NCBI GenBank assembly: GCA_019321725.1
Contig: CM033109.1
Location: 17,205,993-17,269,992 of the forward strand
DNA from: Paulownia fortunei
Lineage: Eukaryota > Streptophyta > Magnoliopsida > Lamiales > Paulowniaceae
DNA length: 64,000 nt
Reading direction: 5' to 3'
Part shown: positions 1 through 12,480 of the stretch, one piece after another
How positions within the stretch are numbered: position 1 is the first letter of the stretch
Layout of the letters: the number at the start of each line of letters is the position of its first letter
Position numbers and translations under genes: made by a program
Notes under the pieces: model-generated
The model's database searches: none
Told to the model about the DNA's origin: nothing
The model's input: only the letters and a program-made list of their open reading frames with translations

Positions 1-1825
1 TCAATTCAAACCCCTTTGATTAAAAACTGATTCACTTCTAGGATCCCAAATATTATCCCTCTAACGGTATCCACACCTTAGATGTCCACTCGCAACTAAA
101 TTCTATACTAGTAGTTTTCAATTCGATAATTCTATCCTATAATGATTTTATTTGGAACAAGAACACACTAACAATTAGTATTTTACATGTTTAATTTAAT
201 TATTAATTCAACAATTGAATCAAAAATTAAGCTAGGTAAAAGGTTGGCGAACTTTTGAAGATTGAAGGGGAAAGAAGGGACGAATTTTTAGAGATGAAGA
301 AAACTATTTTTCTTCAAGAGAGAGGGGTTGTTTTTCCGGTTTTTTCCAGCAAACATTTGCAGTAAAAAGTCCCCCAAAAATGTCCAAAAAGTTTGTCAAT
401 AAAGGCTACCACAAGTCCTTTCCATGTAGGACACTTCTTCCTTTCTTATCTCCAACTCTTTTCGGAAGTTTCTTTATCTCATAAGGACTTTCCTTTTTTC
501 TTATTACCTCTTAGGAATTGAATTCTCAACCCAACTTTCTTTAGGAATTGGATTATCAATCTAATTTTCTAATGGACTTCCAACAAGCCCACACCTAATG
601 GGCTAAGGCCTAATTAATCAATTAGGCCCTAGTTTAATTGATCCAATTAATTCAATTAATCTAATTATATCCAATCAATTAATCCACTTAATTAATTAAA
701 TTAATTCCACACTCGAATTAAATTAAGCTCCATTAATTAATCACATTAATCAATTAAATCCAACACTTGGATTAATTTCTAGGCTAGAAATGGACTTATC
801 CAAATTTTGTGTGTAACCCCTTAGGTTCGCTCTAAGATAGTCGTGGGCTCACAACTCTTGTGACTTAGTTGAACAATTAATTATTTTGATTAATTAATTC
901 AATTAAATAATTCTCTTGGAATTAACCCATTAATTCCCCAAGAACCTATAAGTCATGGGAAGCACCTAACAATGCATCATGACTCCTAGTCTTAGGTGAA
1001 TGTGCGAACCTATTCTAATTACGAATACCATGCAAGTACAGTCCTTCCGTCATCTAATCTTCCGAATGAGTCTAAAGCATGGATGATTAGTCGAAACCCC
1101 ATTAGCTCAATAATTATATTTCCATTCCTAGTAGCTTGAGTCGATGTTGAACAATTAGAAAATCCCACGTCTAATTTCCATCCAACCTTGACCAAGGATT
1201 TTAGAGTCAAGTACAGTAGAGCACATAGGAGATTCACCTTTTCATCTAGATAGGTGACGGATCCTTTGTTGGCCACTCATTAATCTCCAATGTAAACTTC
1301 TTGTGATTTTCATGTAATCGGAAAATATATCAAAGTGAAACATGTCATGCATAAGGTTACCATGGTGCCTCAAGTCCAAAGACTAATTCTTGCACTATCG
1401 TAATAAGAAAATTCTCATTCGATAATAGAATATTTCCAATTGAGAATTTTTAGGTGGGGTAGTTTAGTGTACTTGTTCCCCAACAAGCACCTGCATACAT
1501 GCACTAGTGTCTCTACACCAATGCTCAAGGCATCCTCCTTTCGAGCATACATCATATGTGCAAGTCTCAAAGGGATCAATGATGTCTCATCTCATTGATC
1601 CTTGACTTGGATCATTTTAAGACCACAACCTTAGAGGCATATTCCACGATCGCCATCATATGAGCGACCATGCCCATAACTATGTGTGATCTAAGGAATT
1701 TATCTCATTCTTATGATGAATTTAAGATAAATATTTCAATTTAAATGATATTAATATGAATACGAATGATTTGCAAGAGTATAAGAATTGCCAGATCAAT
1801 TAGCTCATTGAGCACTACTCTAACA
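1..1825 (-). mobile_element. Copia-type LTR, minus orientation, running off the window's left end
   Basis: Reverse-complemented, it begins at 1825 with TGTTAGAGTAGTG and matches the LTR at 53688-55947 through scattered blocks, such as the acttgttccccaacaagcac block near 1470-1490 and the catatgagcgaccatgccc block near 1658. Divergence is high. Short reading frames here have no protein similarity I recognise. Confidence 0.7.
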
Positions 1826-2876
1826 CTTCGTTTTAATCATTACTTCGATTTTTAACATGAAGGTGTTGAGTATTAGAACTTTTTTTAGTCTATCGAACGA
1901 ACGACTGATTGAGCACCACTTGAAAAATGATTAAGACATAAAGTTTTCTAGCACCATGGTCAAATCAGTTTGTTCCCCATGCAATGTTCTAAGAGAATAT
2001 CCCCCTAGTAAGCCACTTTGAGCCTTTCAATAAACAAGCATTTTTTGTGGGTTGGAATAGAAGATAAGTGTGGGGGAGTTCCTCTTTTGAAAAAAAAAAC
2101 AAAACAAAAAAAATAAAAAAAAGTCACAAAGTGTTAAAAATATTATGAGTTGCAACTAAAAAAGGGATGTTGCAAAATCAATCAGAATGATGAAGAGAGG
2201 TCTAATTCAATAGGCCCCGGTGATGACTAATTCAATAGGCCCCGGTGATGACATTCGTGGAGTATGAAAATTCTTCAATAATAAACTTTATGTTTCTAAT
2301 CCCATGAAGTTTTTAGAATCTTTATTGCCTCATATACTTTTATTTCATAGCCACATCACTACCCTTTGGCCCCATTACAACCTTTTTTGAAAATCTATTA
2401 CGGTGTCTTCGGTGTAGTGGAGATTTGTACCAAAGGAAGAGTCTATGATACTTTACTCTTCTATTAGAGATTGGGTGATGGTTTTTGTGAGGTTCTATAG
2501 GAATTCACTTGTTTAAAGCATGCATGGTTTCATCACTGTTGACATTAACTATTCACACACACACTTGAGTATGTTTATTGTGGAAATATATTAACTTTTG
2601 AATGACTAAGGGTTAGATTCAATACTTGTTTGATTTTATTTCTATATTACTTTGTTGCTTCCTGAGAATAATGGTTGGAAGTCAATTATTATAGGTGTTT
2701 GTAAGTATCATTGTTGGAAATCCTCACGAGACTATAAATCATCACGATGGGCCACCTAGGGGTTTAAAGGCTTGTTGCATATGCTAAATGCAATCGTGAT
2801 TTTCGACGAAAGTGGATTGGTTTAGGTTTGTTTTAGGCTTGCTCGAGGACGAGCAAGGGTTAAGTGTGGAGGAATT
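1826..2876 (+). mobile_element. 3' internal end of a Tat/Athila-like Gypsy element with polypurine tract
   Basis: Untranslated 3' region of a plus-strand Ty3-Gypsy element. It contains the highly typical gctcgaggacgagcaaggg block (2841-2859) just before the polypurine tract gtgtggaggaatt (2864-2876) and the LTR start. Upstream, a 25-bp unit containing taggccccggtgatga is duplicated in tandem at 2202-2251. No coding sequence remains. Confidence 0.7.
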
Positions 2877-4640
2877 TGATAAGTGCATATTTTGATATAT
2901 TGTTGTGTCAAATCTTTTAAACTTTTTTTGCTTTATTCTTATTAATATTATAGTTTTATTAATATTTTGTGTTAGGAAATCAATGAACAAAAAGATATCA
3001 AAAAGTGCCAAAATAAAATCAAAGAAGACAAAACATTTTCGTGAGCAAGTTGGGAGATAATATTTCAATAGATCAAAGAAGCATCACAATTAGAATAAAA
3101 GGGCCATTTTTTGCTTAAGTCCATCATGTGTAGATCAAAATATATGCAAGAAATCACTTGGACTTTAAAATTGATTGTTGTTCTTGTATTATATTCAAAT
3201 AAGCATATTTCTAGATTTGTTCAGTTTTTGTATTTAAGCCTAACTCCATGCTCAAAAGTCCTATAGACCTGATTCTTACATCATTTGAAAAATAAGAGAT
3301 AGAACTATAACTTTGTTGTTGGAAGCTCAGCCTAATTCAGCCTTGATTATAGCAGAGAATTCGTCCAAATATGTGCAATGGAAATGATCTATTTATGCTG
3401 ATATATCTTTTTAAATCAAACTTAACTTTCTCCCTAATGGTTAGAATTAGGTGATTAAAGTTGGAAAATGAAGCTAACAGACAAATCTACAACTCTCATG
3501 TTGATTACTTTTCCAAATTCAGTTGATTGAATAGAGAAAAATATGTGACAAATTTGGATCTAAAAATGACATGTGAATTTAGTGTACATTTAAAGTTAAT
3601 TTGGAGTGAATTTGGATATACCAATTTAGGCACTATTCTACTATAATAGGGGCTCTTAGATGGCATTCAAGACACACAAAAACTCTTAGAGAGGAAAAAA
3701 AAGTTTTATTGTCGTCTTTCTTTAGGCTGAGTTTTCTAGTAGTAATAGAAATGTATTCTCTAGTTTCTCTTTTATTTTTAGTCTTTTCTACTCTCATTGT
3801 ATTTTTCTAAATTCATTTAAGCAGAGGAGAAAGGGTGAAGATCTTAATAGAGAACGAGAAATGGTCATAAAGGTCCATAATGTTAGGTGTGTTATTTTAT
3901 TGATTTAATTTTTTATTGAAACTCTCTTTGTTTAGTGGCGATTCTTGGTTTATGTATCACCAATGGTACAACAAATACTTTGGTTCATTTAGCTTATTGT
4001 ATGGTTCTACCCTACCGACTCCTAATGTGAAACATTAATTTGTTGTAAACAAAGATGTGCATAAATACTTGATCTCATAAATAAGTGTTGGCGTTAAAAC
4101 CTTTCTTGTTTTGTGGTTATTCTTAATTTATGTATCTCCAATGGCACAACAAATACTTGGGTTCATTTAGCTTATTGTATGGTTCTACCCCACCGACTGC
4201 TAATGTGAAATCTTGATTTGTTGTAGATAAATATATGCATAAATGTTTAATCCCATAAGTATTGGTGTTAATAGATAATTTGCAAACAGTAAGGCAATAT
4301 CATGATTACCTTAATGCATGACATATTTGATAACATCTTCCCATTAAAATTTTCATTATGTATGGATTCCAATTATGACATTTAAAAGAGGTAAAAGAAT
4401 AAATAATCATTCCTCTATCCAAAACTCAAGAACGGGTCCCTAATCCTCAGTACTTTTATTACTTTGATTTCTTAGTTAAAGCATAATTTTTTTTTTATTC
4501 TAAACCATATTCAGCCCATCTTTTAAAAAATATAAACCCGTAAACTTCAAACAACTTCCATGTGGATCGACTTTGGATTCCTAAAAAATTTATTACTTGA
4601 CACAACCTACACTTGAGTTTGTAACCTTAAAGTTGTAGCA
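2877..4640 (+). repeat. 3' LTR of the Tat-like Gypsy element, plus orientation
   Basis: Starts TGATAAGTGCATATTTTG directly after a polypurine tract and ends ...GTTGTAGCA at 4640; 1,764 bp. It is an inverted copy of the LTR at 9671-11440 along its whole length. It contains a ~178-bp internal tandem duplication (about 3935-4112 and 4113-4290), which the other copy shares. Confidence 0.8.
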
Positions 4641-5796
4641 AAACATACAAGACATGACATCAATTATCCCCTTCCCCAACCTAATTGAGGCATTATCCCC
4701 AATGTCGAAAATAGATAGAAAAGTAGAGTTTAGAAGATATTACCTAAAGTGTGACTTATTGAAAAATAAAGTTGAAACAACACAATATATACATTATTAG
4801 TTGAAACCATTAAGGATAAATTTCACAGGTTGAGAGTCAAATTTATTTTGCATTTTTTACCATTGTCCCTATTAAATCAATCCACACAAGCCAAGTCTGG
4901 ATCAAGTTCTAGCACATATGCTAGAAGTTGATAAATCAGTTGGTCAAGTGTTGGTACAGAAATGAGGATTCATCTCCCAGATAGTGAAATAAAATCTTTT
5001 TCCACTGCATGATCTAAAAAGATAGCAAACCCATCAAAAGAAACTATTAACAATAAGAATACCTATAGGCTTCTAGTGAATGTTAAGTTGTGCTCAAGAG
5101 ACAACTTGGAATAACTCCTCAATGTACAAAACCACCAGGTAGGGTGATGAATGCATCCACATTGTTTAATATGTTAGGTATTTTGTCCTGAATATGCAAC
5201 ATTTTTAGCTCATCTTCGATGGTCATACCTATGATATTCTATATTGTTAAAGATTTTGGGATAATGCCTAAAACTTTAACTCTTCCTGCATGAACAGAAG
5301 TAACAACACTTTCGATTAACCCCATACTACCTCCCCCATATACTAAATAAAATTTTCTTTCTACTAGAGTTCTACACAATTATTGGATGCCCTTATAAAC
5401 TNNNNNNNNNNNNNNNNNNNNNNNNNNNNNNNNNNNNNNNNNNNNNNNNNNNNNNNNNNNNNNNNNNNNNNNNNNNNNNNNNNNNNNNNNNNNNNNNNNN
5501 NCACCATTTTTTCCTAAATTGGTTCTATAAAAGACATAAGTACAGTTGAACTTGTGAGTGGAAGACACTTACATTTCTTTCTCTCTCTCTCTCTCTTTCT
5601 TTTTATTAAATTCTTTTGGTTTTTGAAAGTGAGTTGAGCAAAAATGGAATAAGTACGGTGTTATAGGGAATGTATTTATTGCACGTCTTTTTCTTTTATC
5701 AGAAAGGTTGAAAATAAGGACACAAAATTTGAAAATTGGCTTCTTACATGTGAATGTACATGTAGCTGTGGTTGTAGCTTACATCTTCCTCTGGTT
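4641..5796. other. Unassigned AT-rich stretch with assembly gap
   Basis: No gene or element end can be supported. A 100-N gap occupies 5402-5501, the usual placeholder for unknown length. A (TC)n microsatellite lies at about 5577-5603. Sequence flanking the gap is low-complexity. Confidence 0.6.
5402..5501. other. Assembly gap (100 N)
   Basis: Exactly 100 undetermined bases. Any reading frame crossing it (for example one at 5380-5568) is meaningless. Confidence 1.
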
Positions 5797-6186
5797 TTAC
5801 ATCCAATAACGGCTTAAACAGTCGAGGATATGCTTTCCATCCAATTTTCTTATAAACTGAAAAATAGGGTCTTTTAATGTCATATTCTCAAGACTATAAC
5901 ACTCATATTTATTATGAAAATGTATCCATAAATTAATAATTGCACGATGCACTAATCCACATGAATGTGTTTCAAGAGTCAATAGAATGTCATCTAAAGC
6001 CTCCTTACTCAGTCCATTTATAATGAATTGAATTTTATCTTCTTGAATTTTAAAAACCATTCCTAAGAAACAACACTTTGTGTTGTAAGTCCATCGAGCA
6101 CATTTGTGACAAACTTGTATTTTTTCACCCTTTGTGTTTTTTGAATATGTGCTTTTACCTAAACCAGGTATGTATCTAGTAAGCAA
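5797..6186 (-). CDS. Unidentified 129-residue ORF
   Basis: An open frame of 129 codons, longer than chance stretches nearby. It has six Cys, including a C-x2-C (VCHKCARW) followed by KCC, and a Leu/Ile/His-rich middle part. No signal peptide or membrane segment is evident. I do not recognise the family. It lies just past the integrase end of the minus-strand Gypsy element (6522-9483) on the same strand, so it may be an accessory reading frame of that element or a fragment of another gene captured next to it. The start codon and completeness are uncertain, and the gap lies 300 bp away. Confidence 0.35.
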   Translation of the reverse strand: MLTRYIPGLGKSTYSKNTKGEKIQVCHKCARWTYNTKCCFLGMVFKIQEDKIQFIINGLSKEALDDILLTLETHSCGLVHRAIINLWIHFHNKYECYSLENMTLKDPIFQFIRKLDGKHILDCLSRYWM

Positions 6187-6521
6187 GTTTGAGAACTTGT
6201 TTGAAAACTCACCTACTACTCTTACATTTGCTCCATTAATCCATTGTATATCCCCTAGGATGCCCTTTGCATAAGCATCCTTAATCTTTCAATTCTAGTT
6301 TTATAAATTTTTATTGCATTTTTAGGAAGAAAAAGAAATCACTTTTTGAGAGTTAGAAGAATATTATCCATTTTGAAAAGAATAAGAAAAGAGAATGAGA
6401 AAAAGATAGAAATTTTGTATAGATATTTCAATTATTTGAAAAACTAATAAGTCTGACTTCAATAGCTACAGAGTACCATTATCCGTGACTCAACCAGAAA
6501 AAAAAATAAAAGAAATAAATC

Positions 6522-7628
6522 CTACAAAACAAAAAAAGTTAGAGGAAAATATGTATATATACACACACTAATTATAAAAAGAATTTCCTCTTGTGAAAAT
6601 TGATTATCTAGAAACGGTATGATTCTTTGTCTATTTACTTTGAATACATTACTATTTATAGAATTCTTAATGTCAATTGACCCATAAGGATATATCTCTT
6701 TTACAACAAAAGGACCACTCCACCTTGATCTCAATTTTCCAGGAAATAAATGCAATCGAAAATTATAAAGCAAAATCTTTTGACCAAGCTCAAATGTTTT
6801 TTCTTGAAATTTTATTATCATGAAATTCTTTGATTCTTGCTTTATGAATTTTAGAATTCTAATATATATCATTTCTCAATTCTCTTCATTGATTTGCAAT
6901 TTGTGCAATTTTGAAGTTTCATCAATGTTGAAGTTAAATATTTTGATTGCCCAATAAGCTTTATTTTCAAGTTCAAGAGGTAAATGATAAAGTTTCTCAT
7001 AAACTATCCTATAAGGAGACATGCCTAATGATGTTTTGAAAGCAGTTTTATATGCCCAAAGTGTATCAGTAAGTCTAAGAGACCAATCTTTATAATTTAG
7101 ATTAATTATCTTTTTCAAAATTTGTTTTATCTACCTATTTGTAAGTTCAACTTGTCCATTTGTTTGAGGGTGATAAGGGGTTGTAACTTTATGTATGATT
7201 CCATATTTCCTCATTAAAGTTCCAAAAACTTTGTTACAAAAATATTTTCCCCCAGCACAAATAATGGATCGAGAAATTCCAAATCGACTTAAAATATTTT
7301 CTTTCAAAAGTTCTATCACTATTTTGTAATTATTATTTCGACAGGGAATTGCCTCAATCCATATTGAGATGTAATCTATGGCGGAAAATTTGTAAATAAA
7401 ACTAAATAATAATAAAAATGGTCCCATGAAATCAATACCCCAATAGTTAAATATTTCAATCACTAGGATGCGGTGTAGGGGCATCATGTTTCCCTTTGAA
7501 ATGAATCCCAACTTTTGACAAGTTTTACAACTTTTGTAGAAAGTGTAAGTACCTTTGAAAAGAGTTGGCCAATAAAATCCACGTTGCAAGATCTTTGCAG
7601 TGGTTTTTTTACCAAAAATAACCACCAC
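6522..7628 (-). pseudogene. Gypsy integrase remnant
   Basis: Three adjoining open segments. 7131-7628 holds the zinc-binding C-x2-C (CKTCQK) and the core with the first Asp (GIDFMGPF) and the Glu in HPQTNGQVELTNR. 6876-7118 holds WAYKTAFKTSLGMSPYRIVY. 6522-6872 holds the C-terminal LFPGKLRSRWSGPF block. The second catalytic Asp is replaced by Ala (IICAGG for the usual I-S-D-G-G), so it could not integrate DNA even without the breaks. Confidence 0.8.
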
Positions 7629-7849
7629 ATGCTCCTAAATGATAAAATTTAAAAATATTATATTCCTCATTCTTAGGCACGTATTTTTGAAAGATTTGAT
7701 TAGGATAATATTTGAATAGATATAGATTATCCTAATAAATATTTTTCACCTCAATCAAAAACTTTTTTTTAATCTTAGATATTCCAATGCGGTGGATTTT
7801 TCCTATTACCAGAAAATTAACAATGTCAGCAAATCAAGATAAAATAGAA

Positions 7850-8400
7850 ACATTGAATAATTATTCATCAGGGAAAGTGTCATTAATGGGTGTGGTTTGA
7901 AATGAGTCATCACAAACAAGTCTCGACAAATGATTGGCCACTACATTCTCTACTCTTTTCTTATCTCGAATCGTAATGTTGAATTCTTAGAGTAAGAGAA
8001 TCCATCTAATCAGTCTAGATTTGGCATATTTTTCTGCCAAAAGATATTTTAAAGTTGCATGATCACTAAAAATAACAACTGGTTAGCCAACAAGATAAGA
8101 TCTAAATTCGTCCAATACAAAAACTACCATAAGTAATTCTTTTTCAGTGGTTGAATAATTTAATTGAGCGTTATTCAAAGTCTTACTTGCATAGTAAATG
8201 ACATATGGTTTCTTATCTTTTCTTTGCCCTAAGACAACTCCAACAGCATAGTCATTGGCATCACACATTATTTCAAAAGATAAAGTCCAATCTGGAGGCT
8301 GCATGATTGGACCAGACGTAAGCATGCTTTTAAGCTTAACAAAAGTAGTTTCACAATTTTTAGTCCATTCAAAAACAGTGTCTTTTGTGAAGTCTGGTTA
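7850..8400 (-). pseudogene. Gypsy RNase H remnant
   Basis: Starts with the connector FEWTKNCETTFVKLKSML, then CDANDYAVGVVLGQ (first catalytic Asp present) and YYASKTLNNAQLNYSTTEKE (Glu present). A stop follows FRSYLVG, then FSDHATLKYLLAEKYAK continues in frame. This domain removes the RNA strand during reverse transcription in intact elements. Confidence 0.75.
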
Positions 8401-8429
8401 CTGATATTTGTTTGTCCATGCATAAACAC

Positions 8430-9483
8430 TTGCAAAAATCTTCTCATTGGATTTTGTATATGGAGGTGGATAAGAAAAAAAATTTGGTGGCTTTGTGAAT
8501 GTAGTTGTTAGGCACGGTTATTATCTCGCCAACTAAAATTAGGATAATTTCTCCATTATGGATTGTAAGTTTCAGAATATGAAGAATAAAAAGACTTTTT
8601 GAATGTATTCATGACATTTGCTTCTGCTGGAATGTTTAGACATTCATTGATGGAGTATCCCTCAAGTTCATAAATGTTATAAACTTCTTCATCTTGCTCA
8701 GATCTGATTTCCTTTGCTTTAAGTTCCATAGCCTCAACTTTTCTTATTAAACTAGCAATCCTAATATTTAGATCATCTTCTTGACTAAGGTAATATTTTT
8801 CAGTAAGATTAGATCCAATAGGACCTTCGGAATTAACACTATACCATGATTGAGAATTTTCTGCCAAATAGTCTTGATATTCTAGGGTTTCATCAGGTTC
8901 TTTATCAAGAAATTTCACATTGTTTCAAAAAATTATTTTGTTTCATGAGTTAAACCTTCATAAAAGAAATTAACTAAGCGACATTTTTTAAAACTATGAT
9001 GTGGGCATGAATTCAACAAATTTTTAAATCTTTCCCAATATTGAAAGAAAGCTTTATTAGGATTTTGAGAAAAAATTTGGATTTATGTTTTCAAACATTA
9101 GTTTTATTAGTTGGAAAGAACTTTTTCAAAAATTCAGCTTGCATTTCTTGCCAAGTGCCAACTAACCTAGGTTTTATAGAGTTAAGCTAAGTTTTTGCTT
9201 TATATTTTAAAGAAAAAAAATAATTTGAGCTTAACGATCTCATTTGTACAAATTTGATCATCAAAAGTGGCACATACTTCAACAAATTCTTTCAAATGCA
9301 CATAAAGGAACCTTGAAAATTAGAAAATAAATGGATCATACATGGCTTGAATCAAAAATTATTTGCATTAAGAGGAAAAATAAAACAAGAAAGAGAAAAA
9401 TTTCAAGGAGGTTGTAAGTAGTAACGCATAATATGCACTTGTTGATTCTCATTTTCATCAAGAACACTTTCATTTTCAGTCAT
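8430..9483 (-). pseudogene. Gypsy gag remnant
   Basis: The start MTENESV at 9483 lies 165 nt after the primer binding site. A recognisable capsid block, TWQEMQAEFLKKFFP, lies near 9130-9170 before several stops. The C-terminal part (8556-8918) is an open frame rich in Glu/Ser/Asn with a coiled-coil-like IASLIRKVEAMELKAKEI stretch. Family role: structural capsid protein. Not functional here. Confidence 0.7.
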
Positions 9484-9647
9484 TGTAGAAGTATGTGGAA
9501 ATGACTCAAATAAAGTTTTAGAATTATTTTTAACTAAATAATGAGAATTATGACTACGATATCATATAAACATATAACTATAAAGAAAACAATCACACAA
9601 TATATACAAAGAAAAAATATTTACAAACCTGAATACTTACCTTGCCT

Positions 9648-9665
9648 TCCCCGACAACTATGCCA
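9648..9665 (-). other. Primer binding site, tRNA-Asp type, decayed
   Basis: The minus strand reads TGGCATAGTTGTCGGGGA, 14 of 18 matches to the tRNA-Asp complement typical of Athila/Tat elements. It lies directly after the 5' LTR end. Confidence 0.75.
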
Positions 9666-9670
9666 AAAAC

Positions 9671-11440
9671 TTATTACAACTTTAAGGTTGCAAACCCAAG
9701 TACAGGTTGTATCAAGTAATAAATTTCTCGTGAGTTTAAGGTCGATCCACAGGGAAGTTATTTGAAGTTTTCAAGATTATATTTCTTAAAGGAAGAACTT
9801 TATGTGGTTTAGATTATAAAGAAAAATTTATGCTATAACTAAACAATCAAAGTAATAAAAGTATTGAGGATTAGGGATCCACTCTTAAGTTTTATATAGA
9901 GGAACGATTATTTATTATTTTTTTTACTTTTTTTAAATATCACTATTGGAATTTATACACAATGAAAGTTCCAATGAAAAGATATAATCAAACAGTTTAT
10001 GAATTAAGGTGATCATGATATTGTCTTACAGCTTATAAATTATCTCTTAAAGCCAACACTTGTTTATGGGATCAAGTATTTATGCACATTTTTATCTACA
10101 ACAAATCAAGATTTCACGTTAGTAGTCAGTATAGTAGAATCAGAAATTTAGCTAAATAAACCTAAGTATTTGTTGTGTCATTAGTAATACATAAATCAAG
10201 AATCACCACTAATCAAGGAGGGTTTTGACGCCAATATTTATTTATGGGATTAAGTATTTATGCATACCTTTGTCTACAACAAATCAAGATTTCACATTAA
10301 CAATCGGTTTAATAGAACTATACATTTAGCTAAATAAAGCCCAGCATGTATTGTGCTATCAATAATACATAAATCAAGAATCGTCACTAAACAATGAGGA
10401 TTTTAATTAAAAATTAAAACAATAATTCAACACACTTAAACATTATATATCTTTATAATATTTTTATTCCTCCATCAAAAGATTCACCATTTCTCCTCAA
10501 CCAAATAAAATTTTGTAAGACATAATGAAAGTAGAAAATACTACAAAAATAAGAGAAACTAGAGAAGACATTTTTATTACTATTAGAAAACAAGATAACA
10601 ATTAAACTCTCTCCCCCCCACCCCCAAGGTTTTTTTTTTTTTTTTGTCTGTGTATCTTGAATGACATCCAAGATAATCTATTTATAGTAGAAGAGTGCCC
10701 TAAATCGGCACCTCCAAATTTACTTCAATTGTGCTCTAAATTCACATGTTATACTTGGATCCAAATTTTGTCATATATTTTTCTTCATGAAATCAGCTGA
10801 GTTTGGAAAAGTGGTCAATATGAAAATTATAGATTTTCTGTTAGCTTTATTTTTCAACTGGAATCACTTAATTCTAATCACGAGGGAGAAAGTTATACTT
10901 GATTTAAGGATATATGTCTGCATAAATAGATTTCTTCCAATACAAACACTTGGATGAATTTTCTGCTTTTATGAAAGTTGAATTAGGTTGAGCTTCCAAC
11001 AACAAAGTTGTAGTTCTGTTTCTTGAATTTCAAATACCGCAAGATTTAGGTCCATAGGGCTTTTGAGTATGGAGTTATGCCCAAAGTACAAAAATTGCTC
11101 AAGTTTGGAAATGTGTTGATTTTGAATGTAATGCAAGTCCAATAATCACTTACAAAGTTCAAGTGATTCCTTACATATATTTTGATCTACACATAATGGA
11201 TTTAGACAAAAATGACAATTTTCTTCTAATTGTAATGCTTCTTTGATTCAATGAAATATTATCTCTCAACTTGCTCACAAAACGTATTGTTTTCTTCGAT
11301 TTCATTTTGGCTCTTTCTGATATATTTTTGTTTATTAATTCTCTAACACAAAATGTTAATAAAAATTCATTATTAACAAGAACAAACAAAAAAAATATAA
11401 AGAATTTGATACAAAAATATATCAAAATATGCATTTCTTA
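9671..11440 (-). repeat. 5' LTR of the minus-strand Tat-like Gypsy element
   Basis: Reverse-complemented, it starts near 11440 with taagaaatgcatattttgat and ends near 9671 just before the PBS. It matches the plus-oriented LTR at 2877-4640 over its full length, including the duplicated ~178-bp internal unit (here about 10050-10400). The 3' LTR of this element is not visible in minus orientation. Confidence 0.8.
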
Positions 11441-12480
11441 GTCCTCTCAACTCATTCCCATTGCCATAACCCCTTCATAAAGCCATCTACCTATTTAACA
11501 ACTTACCTCAATTATTCTTTTGTGCATAGGTTATAGTGATGACCAATGGAGAGTGCCAAACTTGTGTGCTTAGAATCAATGGAATGTTTATGGAGAATGA
11601 TTTTTAGCACTACTCTTTTTCTACTAATTTTTTATTACTAGAAAACAGATGAAGGCCATCCCATTCTAATGTTGCCTCTCATTGCATTCTAGATGTTGGG
11701 ATTATAATAATATTTACTTATTTTAATGACTTTTTATGTTCTTCTATCTATGAGTTTTATATTGCCACCTTGTGAAGTCCTTTTCATTTGTATTAACTTT
11801 ATGTTTGTTGATTATTGGATAAAATTTAAATATAATCAACAAGAGGAGAAGGAGAAGGAGAAGAAAAAAATAGAAGAAGGGACGTGGTGGGAGTAACAAG
11901 ATTAAGGATAATTACTAGACAATCTTAAAGTTTGTTTAATTTTCGTAATTGCATTGACACCCTTATTAGTGAGATTTTCATTACACATTCCCCTCTCGAG
12001 CAAATTTTGGCCCCGAAAAAGCTTACATCATCATAAAGTAAGTGTTGAAAATCTTTTAGTTTAATCGATTTTTCGGATCAAAATACTCTTCCATATTAGA
12101 GGGTTGTGTTTGATATTATAAAATAAACTAATGGGCCAAATGTAATATTTTCACCAAAATCGAAATTTCAACTCAGTTTGTTTAAATTTTAGATATATTT
12201 ACTTTTTCTCAATTTATAAGTCAAATACTCATTAAAAAATTATGGCTGTCAAATCATATGAAAGAAAGAAATGAACTATTTATCTTATTTTTTAACAAAT
12301 TTATCTGTTACTCATATTTCTAAATCAATTTCTCTAATTTTTTTAAATTTAATATATTTTCAAATTATAATTTTTTTTATATGGAAGAAGGTATATATTA
12401 CTAAACTTATTTTTTAATTTATTTAATATTTTTCTCATATTTAACTAATTTATCTTAATTTTTTGATATTGAACGAATAC
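11441..12480. other. AT-rich intergenic stretch, no gene seen
   Basis: No open frame with recognisable content. It includes a purine run aggagaaggagaaggagaag near 11843-11862. Confidence 0.5.

Larger units (their letters stand above)
6522..9483 (-). mobile_element. Internal region of a Tat/Athila-like Gypsy element, PR and RT deleted
   Basis: Reading down the minus strand: gag from an ATG at 9483 (MTENES...), then gag C-terminus (8556-8918), RNase H (about 7850-8400) and integrase (6522-7628). Protease and reverse transcriptase, which should lie between gag and RNase H, are absent, so about 1.5-2 kb was lost around 8400-8520. Stops and frameshifts occur throughout, so it is non-autonomous and dead. 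Confidence 0.8.

Noticed and set aside
5380..5568. ORF spanning the N gap
   Set aside because: More than half of it is undetermined sequence.
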